Assembly: GCA_911728455.2 (NCBI GenBank)
Contig: OU452222.1
Coordinates: forward strand, 19,044,559-19,108,558
Direction of reading: 5' to 3'
Source of the DNA: Marthasterias glacialis
Lineage: Eukaryota; Echinodermata; Asteroidea; Forcipulatida; Asteriidae
DNA: 64,000 bases
Part shown: positions 46,112-56,503 of the stretch, piece by piece
Position numbering within the stretch: position 1 is the first letter of the stretch
How the letters are laid out: each line of letters begins with the position of its first letter
Notes under the pieces: model-generated
What the model was told of the DNA's origin: nothing
Databases searched by the model: none
The model's input: the letters and a program-made list of their open reading frames with translations, nothing else
Made by a program: the position numbers and the translations under genes

Positions 46112-47510
46112 TCTGATTGCTTACTTCAAACGTCACAAAAATTGGACATGATATCAGACCATACATTTGAATCATGTCTGAAAATTTCAATACCATACGG
46201 TCAACCAAAGAAAAATGACAAGCAAAATTGTAAACGAATTTTCCATCTTGTTTCCCTCTGCACAACTCCGAGGTTCATAGGTCAGTGCACATGTGTTGGG
46301 GTAGTGTCGGCGGTACGTAAATCCCGGGCGTCGGCAGTGTTCATGGGTGTACCACGCTATTTTCCCGCACTCGTGGTGGAGTGGTTTGACATGACTTTTT
46401 TTCCTTCCAAACACAATTTTGAGATTTAATGACAACCTTTTGGTATTAATAATTAATATTGGCTGATACAGTTATTCTGAAGAATAATTGTTTTATTTAA
46501 TTTTGAGCCACAGTTAGAATACTGTTTTGTGGAAACAAGTCTACAATTACTATGATGATTTGCAACCAATTATTGGTAATAAAAAAAGGAATACATAAAA
46601 AAATAAAAATCTGATTGCTTACTTCAAACGTCACAAAATTTTGCGCTTGATATCACACCATACATTTGAATCATGTCTGAAAATTTCAATACCATAGGGT
46701 CAACCAAAGAAAAATGACAAGCAAAATTGTAAACGAATTTTCCATCTTTTTTCCTTCCGCACAACTCCGAGGTTCATAGGTCAGTGCACATGTGTTGGGG
46801 TAGTGTCGGCGGTACGTAAATCCCGGGCGTCGGCAGTGTTCATGGGTGTACCATGCTATTTTCCCGCACTCGTGGTGGAGTGGTTTGACATGACTTTTTT
46901 TCCTTCCAAACACAATTTTGAGATTTAATGACAACCTTTTGGTATTAATAATTAATATTGGCTGATACAGTTATTCTGAAGAATAATTGTTTTATTTAAT
47001 TTTGAGCCACAGTTAGAATACTGTTTTGTGGAAACAAGTCTACAACTACTATGATGATTTGCAACCAATTGTTGGTAATAAAAAAAGGAATACATAAAAA
47101 AATAATAATCTGATTGCTTACTTCAAACGTCACAAAAATTTGGGCATGATATCACACCATAAATTTGAATCATGTCTGAAAATTTCAATACCATAGGGTC
47201 AACCAAAGAAAAATGACAAGCAAAATTGAAAACGAATTTTCCATCTTTTTTCCCTCCGCACAACTCCGAGGTTCATAGGTCAGTGCACATGTGTTGGGGT
47301 AGTGTCGGCGGTACGTAAATCCCGGGCGTCGGCAGTGTTCATGGGTGTACCACGCTATTTTCCCGCACTTGTGGTGGAGTGGTTTGATATGATTTTTTAA
47401 AATTCAAAGCAATACAACGGTACAAAAGTAATAGAATAAACTGCTTACTCCAAATGTCACAAAAAATTGGGCATGATATCAGACCATACATTTGAATCAT
47501 GTCTGAAATG
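46112..47510. repeat. Satellite array, ~499-bp units
   Basis: Units begin with CTGATTGCTTACTTCAAACG at about 46113, 46611 and 47110 (periods 498 and 499). The third is truncated near 47395 and a fourth start appears at 47440-47508. Copies are very similar. Each unit has an AT-rich half and a conserved GC-rich core containing GTGTCGGCGGTACGTAAATC and CCCGCACTCGTGGTGGAGTGG. An 82-codon minus-strand frame is kept in two copies but has no recognisable similarity, so I do not call it a gene. No match to 5S or spliceosomal RNAs seen. Confidence 0.8.
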
Positions 47511-47936
47511 TACTTTGAACTATAAACGTTCTGAAAGGTGTAGGGATGAAAGAGAGCACAATAAAAGAGACTTCGGTTTCTGCTTTCTCCATTGGGCCTT
47601 AATGTCTAACGACAATGAAAGTGAGCGAGGTGGGGCCGGAACAAAAATGGTTTAGGTGTTTATTAAAAATGGTTTGGTGTTTGTTATTTTGAAGGTGCGG
47701 TGGATTTTTCTATGAAAATCGCGCAATACAAATCTCTATTTATGAGTTTGTGATTGTGTGCGTGTGTGTGTGACTTGTGGACAAAACTATGTCTTTAATA
47801 TATACTGAAGATTACAAAAATTATTCGGTCATTCTTCAAATATAATGTCCGAAGGGGGCTCCTAAAGGTGTAAATCTATAAAACTGACACTCCACATAAA
47901 TCGCTATGACTGGTCTATTGTCCACGTAAGTGGTGC

Positions 47937-49560
47937 GCAATGCGACAATTCACGGCAGCACGTGTAGTGAGATTTCTTTGAGATTCAGTCACCCGTACGA
48001 TGTACACCACCAGGGACATGCCAGTGAAGAAGATTACAACACTTGTTGCAAACCACAAGAGGGAAGTTTCCCGGATTACCCAGTTGATAATTGGTTCCTT
48101 TGTGGTGGCACTGGACAAGCCTTCCAGAGTAGAACTCATGCATATTCGTGTGACGTATTGCAGCAATGTGCATTGACCCGAAGATAATGAGCTCATTAAA
48201 AAACAGGAGACTACCCGCTGGGATCCGGCGGGTTTCGGCGAATATTTGGGGTTAGTTAAAGACGGCTTCCCTAATGTGGTCGTGTACATCGTGACTTACG
48301 ACTGGTATTTCAGTGCATCACGTGAATGGCCCCTGTCCCTCCATGCAACCAACCATGGGTGAAGGGAAATACATTTTAAAATAATGAATAGTGATTTTTT
48401 TTTAGAAACAGTGGCGTGACCAGCATTTTATTATTTTTCTTCTTCTTTTTTTTGTAGGGGCAAGGGTGGGTAGGGCTATTTTGTAGAGGGGAAAATTTCA
48501 GTTGAAATTGCCTGATTGTATCAAATGTCACTATGTCCAGAGGCTGACAGGGGGCAAGATGTTCCACCAGGGGGCAGCTGCCCACTTTCTTTGCCCCGCC
48601 CCCGTTTAGAAAAAGTGTCTTTTGACATTTAGATCAGATCACAAAGCGAGACATGCTCATTTTTGTCTGAATTGTGTAATATGAAACTAATTAAAACCCA
48701 AATTTAGCCTTGGTTTTTTATAGCATTGAAGCTTGCAAAGCAAATTTCCAAGTTCCATTATTCTGGATGTAGCTATAGTGTGTAGGAATGGACGACCACA
48801 CTGTGATTAAATTTTTAGTAAACAGTCGGCTGGACGTGTGGTTTTATCGAACCCATTATCAACTTCAACTTAAACAGAGTCCGATAATTAAATGTAAGAA
48901 ATCAAACACAATTTTGCTTTATACAAAAAACGGTTACCAAAAACCCCCATGGACCCGAGCGAATTTCATCAATACCAACTTCTACAGTTTTGTATAAAAA
49001 AAGGTTAACTGAGGTAATCCATGGCAGTTAAAAAAATAATAACATAAAAAAATCAACTTGTTTTGACATGGTGAATAAAACAAACAATCTAACAAAAACA
49101 TGGTGTCTCGACAAAAAACAAAACTCACCTAAAAAATATGCAAGCTATATCAAGGCGGCACATGCACTCCGATGGAAAACATGATCTTCACGAAATGTCA
49201 AAGTACTTGTTAAAAATGAGTTTCCACAAAATAAACCACCGCAGTTCCGTAGTCTTAAAACAATACTGCTCGAAGCACAGAGCAATGACCCCATACACTA
49301 CTACTGCGTCAATATCTCCTTGGAGTTGGTTGACGGTGAGGCACTGTCGTGAAAAAAGTGTATAGTTTTCAACAGACAAAACGGCAAAAAGTTCTCCGGC
49401 CAGTCCAATGTCAAGCATGATATGCCCTAGCAATAGCACAGTGATAACGGTAGCACTTTCACTGAGGGTCCGTGTTTCAAGATGCACAATAATAATTGTG
49501 GTGAGAGTGATCAGAAGATAAAGTGCAGATCTCCTCCATGCTCGACGTGATGTCTTAGCG
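47937..49560 (-). CDS. Possible two-exon multi-pass membrane protein (partial)
   Basis: Not recognised. A minus-strand frame at about 49560-49225 encodes a basic stretch (RRAWRRS), then hydrophobic segments LYLLITLTTIIIVHL and ATVITVLLLGHIMLDIGLAG, and a third near VVVYGVIALCF. A second minus-strand frame ending in a stop near 47937 encodes SLLWFATSVVIFFTGMSLVV followed by a short polar tail. Both are hydrophobic, in the same strand order and about 1 kb apart, so they may be exons of one gene, with a candidate donor at the CTGCG-GTGG boundary near 49236. I cannot fix the acceptor of the second exon. Composition differs from the surrounding repeats. It may equally be two chance open frames. 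Confidence 0.3.
48410..48625. repeat. GTGGCGT-end dispersed repeat fragment
   Basis: Begins CAGTGGCGTGACCAG and contains AGGCTGACAGGGGGCAAG and GGGGCAGCTGCCC, whose inverses occur in 60132-60310. Non-coding fragment of a hAT-like family. Confidence 0.45.
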
Positions 49561-51857
49561 AGTTACCGGAAATGTCCTGGCTGTGTCTAAGATGTTTGGT
49601 ATGTACAATGTACATATCGCTTCCGGTGTGGGGGACGGCTGCAGTTCCGTCAAGGCGGTTTGAGTGTGTAGGTAGATGGGGTGGAAAAGGGAACCGTTGT
49701 GGAGGTCGACTGCGCGGGCAGAGTGTAGTCTTTACTCATGGGTTAGGGGGTTGACATTGCTGGTTGTGGTGAGAGTACGTGAGCGCGATCACGGTTGCTT
49801 TCCGTGGTGTGTCAGGCAAGCTATACGGCTCGTCTGTAGTTGCCGAAATAAATAAGTGCCCCAAGCGGATAAACTTCAAGACACTGACACCGCGGAGCCG
49901 TCTTAAAGAGATTATCACATTCTGGTTGGGTATACCATGGGGTATACTTGGGTTGCATTGTGGCGAAACCATTCTTCAGCGTTCTGTTGCAGCACTAATT
50001 GTCGTCTTGCATGTGTACTGAATGATTGACTATTACTATAAAGACAATATGTCTTTCTGATATGGAGAATAAAACTTCTAGAAACTTCTAAATAGAGCAC
50101 GGAAGACGAAAGCGAAGTCCTAATCGAGTGGTGTATGATCCAGGCTGAAAATCAAAAAGTTCAAAAAAGACGTGAGACAACGAGGTGTTCGGATTGAAAG
50201 GTGGGGGAGAAATGGGGGTGGACCTCGGATGAAAAAAAACCCGGGTTGAGAATCGATACCCTTCCTCCTTGGGTTAACTCACGCAACAGGTTTGGGCATC
50301 AAGACCTCGTCTCAATGTATACGGCACTGATGTGAGGAGGAATTCGAACCGGAGTCCACCACAAATTCATGTTTTTTTTTAATATTCACTTGTTCGCTTA
50401 TTATTGCATGCCTTAATTTTATATTCACTTATGTACTGAGCCTACTTCTAGGACAAATATTATGTACACAAAAAAACACATGCACAAAAAACAATATTAC
50501 ATGCGTATTATGAGAAAACTTACTTCAAAAGTACGAGGATAGCCATGTGACCATGTTTACAAACGAGTCGCTGTGAGTCTAAACTCATACAGGCACGATT
50601 TTTTACACAACTCAATGAAAGAAAACATAAAATCTTACATTTCCTGGACCAAAATTGTCACAGTGTATTGTCTTGCCTGCCAGAAAAAATCACTGGATTG
50701 TACAAGGTCGCTGTTTTTGTAAACAAGATGACATGGTCTACAGATGATTTAGTTTTTAGAAACAATATCAGTGAAATTGTTTTGTGATTAAATGCTTTAA
50801 CGTCAGCACATACATCTGGTTTTTGATTAATTATTAAGATTATTAAAATTGAGCCTTCGGTTTAATATGAAAATATTACAGATTCCCCGCGATATGTAAA
50901 GCTTAACGTGTTATACTTGTCTGTATTAGTTTTGTTTTGTTAACGTTGGTTCTTTTGTCGTTTTAAAGTAATTGGCGTGGGGTGGGTCTTTTTGTGTGTC
51001 GGGTGCAGCGTGTTAGGTGGCACAATGAGTGCACAAATTTTTTCAAAGGGTGTTGGGGAGAACTTTGACCAGTTATAGTTCCGTTTGCATTTTTCTTCAA
51101 CACACCCCTTTTAGCGGTCTTGTTTATGCTGTACCCTGTATTTTTTTTAATGATAATCTGACGTGGAGTTAAAAATAAATACATTCAACCTGTAAATAAA
51201 TTTTTAAAAAGTTTAAAATAATTCAACTGAAAATTATTATCTAAAAAGTCCAGATTTCAAAAGGGTGCACAGACATCCATGAGGGCGTGACCCCGTGCCC
51301 CCTTACACCATTGGTCAGTTGTCCGTTTTCCCTTGCTTTGGCCACTGGGGCGGGTGGGGGGGGGGCACATGACGTGATCATCGAAACGGTGGTGTGAGTA
51401 CAAACCTATACTATTTTACGCTGTTTAAATATTTGCTTCCAAACATCGACTATTATAATATCCATTGTAAATAAAGCAAGCGCAAAATGAGTCAACAGTC
51501 TTATCTCCAGCTAAAAAAAGGTGCGAGTTATAATTAAACATTTGACTTTTTATTCAGAATATGAATGTGGACTTGTCGAGGGTTGATCAAGTCTGGCAGC
51601 TTTGGAACGCTTGGTGATGACTGTTCGGTTCCCATACGTACACTTTGCACTTTATTTATTGAGTCTCACGTTCAGTATGCGTGCATGAATTGCTTTGGTG
51701 GGGCTGGGGGCGTGATACTTTACTTTGGATACACAATAGGAATAATGGTACACAATTATTAAAAAAAAAAAAAAAAAAAAAAAAATGGGGGAAGGAGGGG
51801 GAGCTGTCTGGGGCATAGTGTGATTTTCCCTACAGCCTGCTCTGTGCAAGTGTTACT

Positions 51858-52012
51858 GGCCGTTTTCGAAACCACGGCGTGGGCTTGGGCTTTGGGCTTT
51901 AGGCTCCGTCAGTTATTTATAGAAAATGTGCGCTTTCCTTACGGGGCTTCAATCAGGCGGACGGAGGCCAAGCCCGGAGCCCAAGTCCAAGCCGTGGCTT
52001 CGAAAAGGGCCG
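51858..52012. repeat. Foldback repeat, GGCTTGGGCTTTGGGC-rich
   Basis: Left arm GGCCGTTTTCGAAACCACGG then GCTTGGGC; right arm AGCCCAAGTCCAAGCC then GTGGCTTCGAAAAGGGCC, an imperfect inverse. About 155 bp, non-coding. Confidence 0.55.
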
Positions 52013-52348
52013 CAAAGAGGATAGCCCCGAGAAATTGAAGATTCCCACAATTGTTATTTACACGGGGTGGACTTTACGCACTTCTAAACAAGGTGTTAAC
52101 GAGTTAGAAGGGGGGGGGGCTCCCGAGGCTGTGGTTAAAAAATCAGGTTTCAAAGCATTGTTTTAATGGAAATGTGAATTTTGCGTGTTACCACGTTTCA
52201 TCTGACGTCACCAACAATAAATATCATTTGTGTCATTTTGTGCGTCACATTCCCCGTGTAGTGTGTAGTGCGCATTTACAGCAATGCCCGCGTTGGTTGG
52301 ACACATGCATCATCTTCCCCATGAAATTTGACTTCCGAAATCTATTAT

Positions 52349-52522
52349 ACAAATATTGACTGCTTCGAGTGGCGTAGTAAAACTAGTCACTCGAGGTGAT
52401 CCCCGGAGCAGCCTATCTTCCCGAGGCGGAGCCGAGGGAAGATAGGCGGCTCCGGGGATCACCGAGAGTGACTAGTTTTACTACGCCACGAGATAAAGCA
52501 GTCAATATTTGTTTTATAACAC
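52349..52522. repeat. Compact snapback palindrome
   Basis: Arms run inward from ACAAATATTGACTGCTT and outward to AAAGCAGTCAATATTTGT, including CGTAGTAAAACTAGTCACTC and its inverse, and GATCCCCGGAG with its inverse, around a ~10-bp centre. Nearly perfect over ~80 bp per arm. Flanked by TTTATAACACC, as is the element at 56.3 kb (GGTGTTATGAAA). Confidence 0.7.
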
Positions 52523-53261
52523 CTCAATTTCATCCAATTTGTTGTAATATTCGTTAAACAACTGTGCGTATACCAGTCTTCAAACAACTGTGTAAAATCT
52601 GACAGGAAAACTTGACAAAAAGAAAGAGGGGGTACCACACTGCCTTCGTTCTCATATCGTATTTCGAATGCACGTATTATTTGATCGTTTCACCGGGTTC
52701 GAGGTTGTCGTTGGATAGTACCATTTAATAGTTCTTTTGGTCGGTGTGCAGTGTGATAGTAAAAATACACAACACCACGTGACGCACGTTCGGCCAATCA
52801 ACAGATAGAATCAAAGGAAGAGGTGTTATAAAGCAGACCATGGTCAGATCATAGCCGCGTGTGACGTCAGTGCAAGAGGTCTAGGTGAGGAGATGAGTCT
52901 GTACAGTGACGTGACATGATTAGGGGCGTTCTTCCACGACCACCTAGACTTGATTCCAAGTCCAAGATCGCGGTTATTTGTCCGTATACACTCCCCGCAA
53001 CATCATCTGACTAGATTGCCCGTGTACTACACACATGCTATCACCACACTCGACTCACGATCTCAGACTTGACCCTGTTGCATTCATGGCGTATTCATGT
53101 ATTCGCAACTGAAATTTACATCACAAAGGCCACAAGAGGGCGCCATTTCAGGCAAAAATGATTCTGTGTCCGACATAAAAGCGAACCACGATCACAGACT
53201 TGGAACCAAGTCTAACGACCACCACGCAATCCCACAACCACGTTATACTCTTTCGCATTAA

Positions 53262-53612
53262 AGCCCCAGCTCAACATTGATAAACTGTCTGTAAATGCTT
53301 CCATTCTTTGAAAAAACCGAGTTATTTGTAATAAAACCAACCTGTGAAAATGTCAGCACATTTCGTTGTTTCGTTTGCGAGAAAACGGTAAAAATGCATT
53401 TAGCATGCGTTCCTAGAGTTTTCGTCTCAGTGAGACGAAAACTAATTTTGGATCTTATTTCATTGATTATTTTAAAAACGATAACACTTCGGGCAGAAAT
53501 ATTTCAAGGAAAGTTTTCTACCATCAATATCTTTATACCATAACATAAGGTATATGCAAATCTGTGAACATTTATGTTCAATTTTTCTCCTTACCAATGT
53601 TGAACTGAAGCT
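53262..53612 (+). mobile_element. MITE with TTAA flanks (piggyBac-like), copy 1
   Basis: TTAA at 53258-53261 and 53613-53616 flank a 351-bp element whose termini are AGCCCCAGCTCAACATTG and CAATGTTGAACTGAAGCT. Internal sequence is about the same as at 54432-54799. TTAA target choice is characteristic of piggyBac. No transposase. Confidence 0.65.
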
Positions 53613-54431
53613 TTAATACAAGAAATACTTTTAATTATTACGCCAGTTATGAAATATTTAAAGCAATCAACTGAAAACTTAATATTCTACTTTATTCCTC
53701 TTACACGATAACAAGATGGTGAATGCACCAAGTTAACAATGCACAAAACTACGCCTGCATATCGCAAAAAACACATCCACGCTCAAACTAAAGAGTACAA
53801 TGGAATGCCTTGTTTTGTAATGGCCTGTTTTAAAAATCATCAAATAATCAAACAGCGAAGCCAGTGGTTCAAAAGCTCATGGATTAAACATGTCTTTAAG
53901 GCAATTTTTACAAGCCTACAGTCCCCTATAGCTAACTATTTCACATCAGACACAGCTTTTATATGCGTGGCACTTCTTAAACCTTTGTTTCCACAAAAAG
54001 AAAGTTCAATGTTTTGACATGAATGTAATCTATCCCGAAACTGCAACACTGCAGTTGTTAATATTCATCAATACAAATACACGTGCAGATCTGCTTTCAT
54101 TTTAACGACAAAGCACTATTTTTATAAACCAACTTTATACCATGTGTCTATTGTAATTGTAAATAACTTCCGTGTGAAACCTCTCCACATACAAGACAAA
54201 ATTTTCCAACAAAACCACCACGGATAGAACATTTGTCATTACAACCTGTCAACCCGACAATAAGCACGTATACAAATCGATGTATTATGTGCATAAATAC
54301 ACGCAGAGAGTCCCGTAACAAAAGACTAGCTCTTTTTTTTTGAGGGGGGGGGGTAGGTGCCGTCTTCACTGTCTGGTGAATATTTTCACTAGTTGGTTTT
54401 ATAATGTGTTTGTTAAAACCTTGAATGTTAA

Positions 54432-54799
54432 AGCCCCAACTCAACATTGGTAAACTCACCTTAAATGCTTCCATTCATTGCACAAATCAAGATATTTGTA
54501 ATAAAACCAACCTGTGAAAATGCCAGCTCAATTCGTTGTTTCATTTGTGAGAGAACGGTAAAAATATACATGCTGCATTTTTGGAAGCACTTCTATAGGC
54601 AGAGTTTTAGTCTCACTGAGATGAAACCTAATGTTGGATCTTATTTCATTTATTACTTAAAAACGATAGCACTTCAGGCAGAAATATTTCAAGGAAAGTT
54701 TTCTACCATCATTATCTTTATACCATGTAAGGCATAGGGCCTATGTAAATCTGTGAACATTTATGTTTTTTATCTTATACCAAATGTTGAGCTGGGGCT
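54432..54799 (+). mobile_element. MITE with TTAA flanks (piggyBac-like), copy 2
   Basis: TTAA at 54428-54431 and 54800-54803 flank termini AGCCCCAACTCAACATTGG and AATGTTGAGCTGGGGCT. Closely related to the element 820 bp upstream; the ~20-bp TIRs are better preserved than in copy 1. No coding capacity. Confidence 0.7.
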
Positions 54800-55199
54800 T
54801 TAACAAATTCTTCAAAAAGAAAAATACCGGTAAATAAATAAACAAAAACTAAAATAATATACCATGCCGACAAGAAGTTTTTATAAGATCCTGAAAATGG
54901 CATAATAGATTAGTTCATGAATCAGTACATCATAATATTTAATCCTCAATAAGAAGGAAGGAATGGAGTCTTTGAAAAGTTTTGACATGAACGTAATATC
55001 CATTAACACAAATACAGGATTTGATTTCATTTTTAATGGCAAAGCATATATATTTTTTATAAACCAACTTTATACCAGTGTCTATTGTAATTGTAAATAA
55101 CTTCTGTCCGAAATCCTTCCACTAAGACAGAGTTTCCCGCAAAACCACATGCATAGAACATTTCTCATTACAATCTGCCAAATTTGCTCAAATGCCGAA

Positions 55200-55362
55200 T
55201 TTTGTTTTGGATTTGTATTCATTGATTGATTAATTGTTTTACTTTTTCCCCTCTTTTTTGCAGCTTTCATATTTTTAATATATCCTCCTTGTATACGGGG
55301 ACAACACACTCCATGCTTTTTATCATGACAATAAAAAATTAATTGAACTGAATTGAATTGAA
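55200..55362 (+). mobile_element. LINE 3'-end fragment
   Basis: An AT-rich tail ends in ATCATGACAATAAAAAATTA followed by TTGAACTGAATTGAATTGAA, the type of short tandem tail seen at the 3' ends of non-LTR retrotransposons. No reverse-transcriptase sequence remains in front of it. Confidence 0.4.
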
Positions 55363-55704
55363 GTACCTGTACAAAAATCCATGCCACCTTTATTAAATTT
55401 ACATGATATGAGAATCATAGGATTTCTTTGCCTAACGATTGACATGAAAGTGAGGCTGTATTTGCCCCCTTTCTTTTTTTTCTTCACATCCACCCACTTG
55501 CAGCTCACAATTCGCTACGTGCATCAGTGAAAATGGCCGTACAGAACCGTCTCGTTCCTTGCAAAATTAAGCAAACGTTTAGCCGTTTCAAAGCTAGATT
55601 ACCCCCTGCACACAAACACAGCGACCTATAATATTATACAAATACTGAGTACATGTTTAGCTCAAAGTGCAACGGGAGGAATATTATCGCAAGATAAAAT
55701 TTTG

Positions 55705-55749
55705 ACTGTTCCATTTCACGAGGCGAAGCCAGGTGAAATGGAACAGTCC
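55705..55749. repeat. Short perfect hairpin
   Basis: GACTGTTCCATTTCAC and GTGAAATGGAACAGTC are perfect inverses around a 13-nt GC-rich loop. Resembles the cores of the neighbouring snapback elements. Confidence 0.65.
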
Positions 55750-55777
55750 AAATATTACCGAGTGATAAAAAATCGTC

Positions 55778-56150
55778 CCATTGCACGAATTAAATGGCAT
55801 TGCTCCACCTTATCTCTCTGATATGTTTCTTATTCATCAAATCGACAGTCCAAGACTCCGTTCTTCCGATAGAACTCGGCTTACCACTCGTAAGTCCCAA
55901 TTATCTTATGGCAAACACGCCTTCTCACACTCTGTTCTGAGCTTTGGAACAGTGTCCCCATTATTGTCCCTGATTCTTCTTGTGTAGTAACATTTTAAGA
56001 GTAAACCAAGACTTATTTGTTTCCTAATGTGTAAATTTTTTTAGATTTTGTTTAGTTTTTATTCTTGTCTGTTTTATTTTTCCCCTTCCTTTGTTATGCG
56101 CTTTGATCATGCTTTGGAAAAGCCTGTTGTTATTATTATCATGATCCCAT
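55778..56150 (+). pseudogene. Truncated LINE reverse-transcriptase C-terminal fragment
   Basis: An open segment encodes LNGIAPPYLSDM, RLRSSDRTRLTTRKSQLSYG and KHAFSHSV, then after a one-base frame change ELWNSVPIIVPDSSCVVTFK. This is the typical C-terminal end of CR1/L2/jockey-group reverse transcriptases (pattern APPYLSDLL, LRSS, ELWNSLP). Only about 75 codons remain; the sequence then runs to a TTATTATTATC tail. 5'-truncated and inactive. Confidence 0.6.
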
Positions 56151-56290
56151 CATACAACCAATAAACTATACCCATAGCAACCAAAGTGCTATACCCACAT
56201 CAACATCAGTTTCTTGGTACCTACACGTCTAGGCACATTATGTATGGGGTGTTATGAAACAAATGTTGGCATGCTATGTCAATAAATGTT

Positions 56291-56387
56291 CTCGTGCTGT
56301 GGTTAAAACTACGACTCCCTCCTCGGTGATCCTGGAGCGTTCTCCGGGGATATACCTCGGGAGTCGTAGTTTTAACCATAGCACGAG
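56291..56387. repeat. Snapback palindrome next to the DUF3504 gene
   Basis: CTCGTGCTGTGGTTAAAACT with ACGACTCCC and the inverse GGGAGTCGT with AGTTTTAACCATAGCACGAG, one mismatch over 29 bp per arm, spacer about 39 bp. It ends 116 bp beyond the stop codon of the adjacent gene. Confidence 0.65.
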
Positions 56388-56503
56388 TAAAAGAAATTGA
56401 CAAATGATTTGTATACCATAACGTTTACAAAACCTCAGTTAACAGATAAGACAAAAGATGGCAGACTCAGTGGTAAGGCGAGTATAGTGATCAATCTAAA
56501 AGG

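Larger units (their letters stand above)
45264..48272. repeat. 59-bp inverted repeats flanking a 3-kb block
   Basis: Left arm 45264-45322 begins AGGGAAGCCGTCTTTAAC and continues CTAACCCCAAATAT then GCCGGATCCCGGCGGG. Right arm 48214-48272 is its inverse with only a few substitutions. The enclosed block holds the pyrimidine-rich tract, the satellite array and part of a putative membrane-protein gene. Could be TIRs of a degraded transposon, or a chance pair of dispersed copies. Confidence 0.5.
49600..56200. other. Intergenic, repeat-rich, no convincing gene
   Basis: Holds a poly-A run at about 51761-51785, several snapback palindromes, two intact TTAA-flanked MITEs and LINE 3' ends. The reading frames present are short and lack family resemblance. 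Confidence 0.45.

Noticed and set aside
45728..46429. Phe/Pro/Cys-rich plus-strand frames
   Set aside because: They follow from the pyrimidine-rich tandem repeat; no protein features.
46187..46934. 82-codon frame conserved in two satellite units
   Set aside because: Conservation is at the DNA level across the whole unit; the third unit breaks the frame and there is no recognisable domain.
47937..49560. Assignment of the hydrophobic frames to ORAI or TMEM121 families
   Set aside because: Only general hydrophobic similarity; no diagnostic motif matched, so no name is given.
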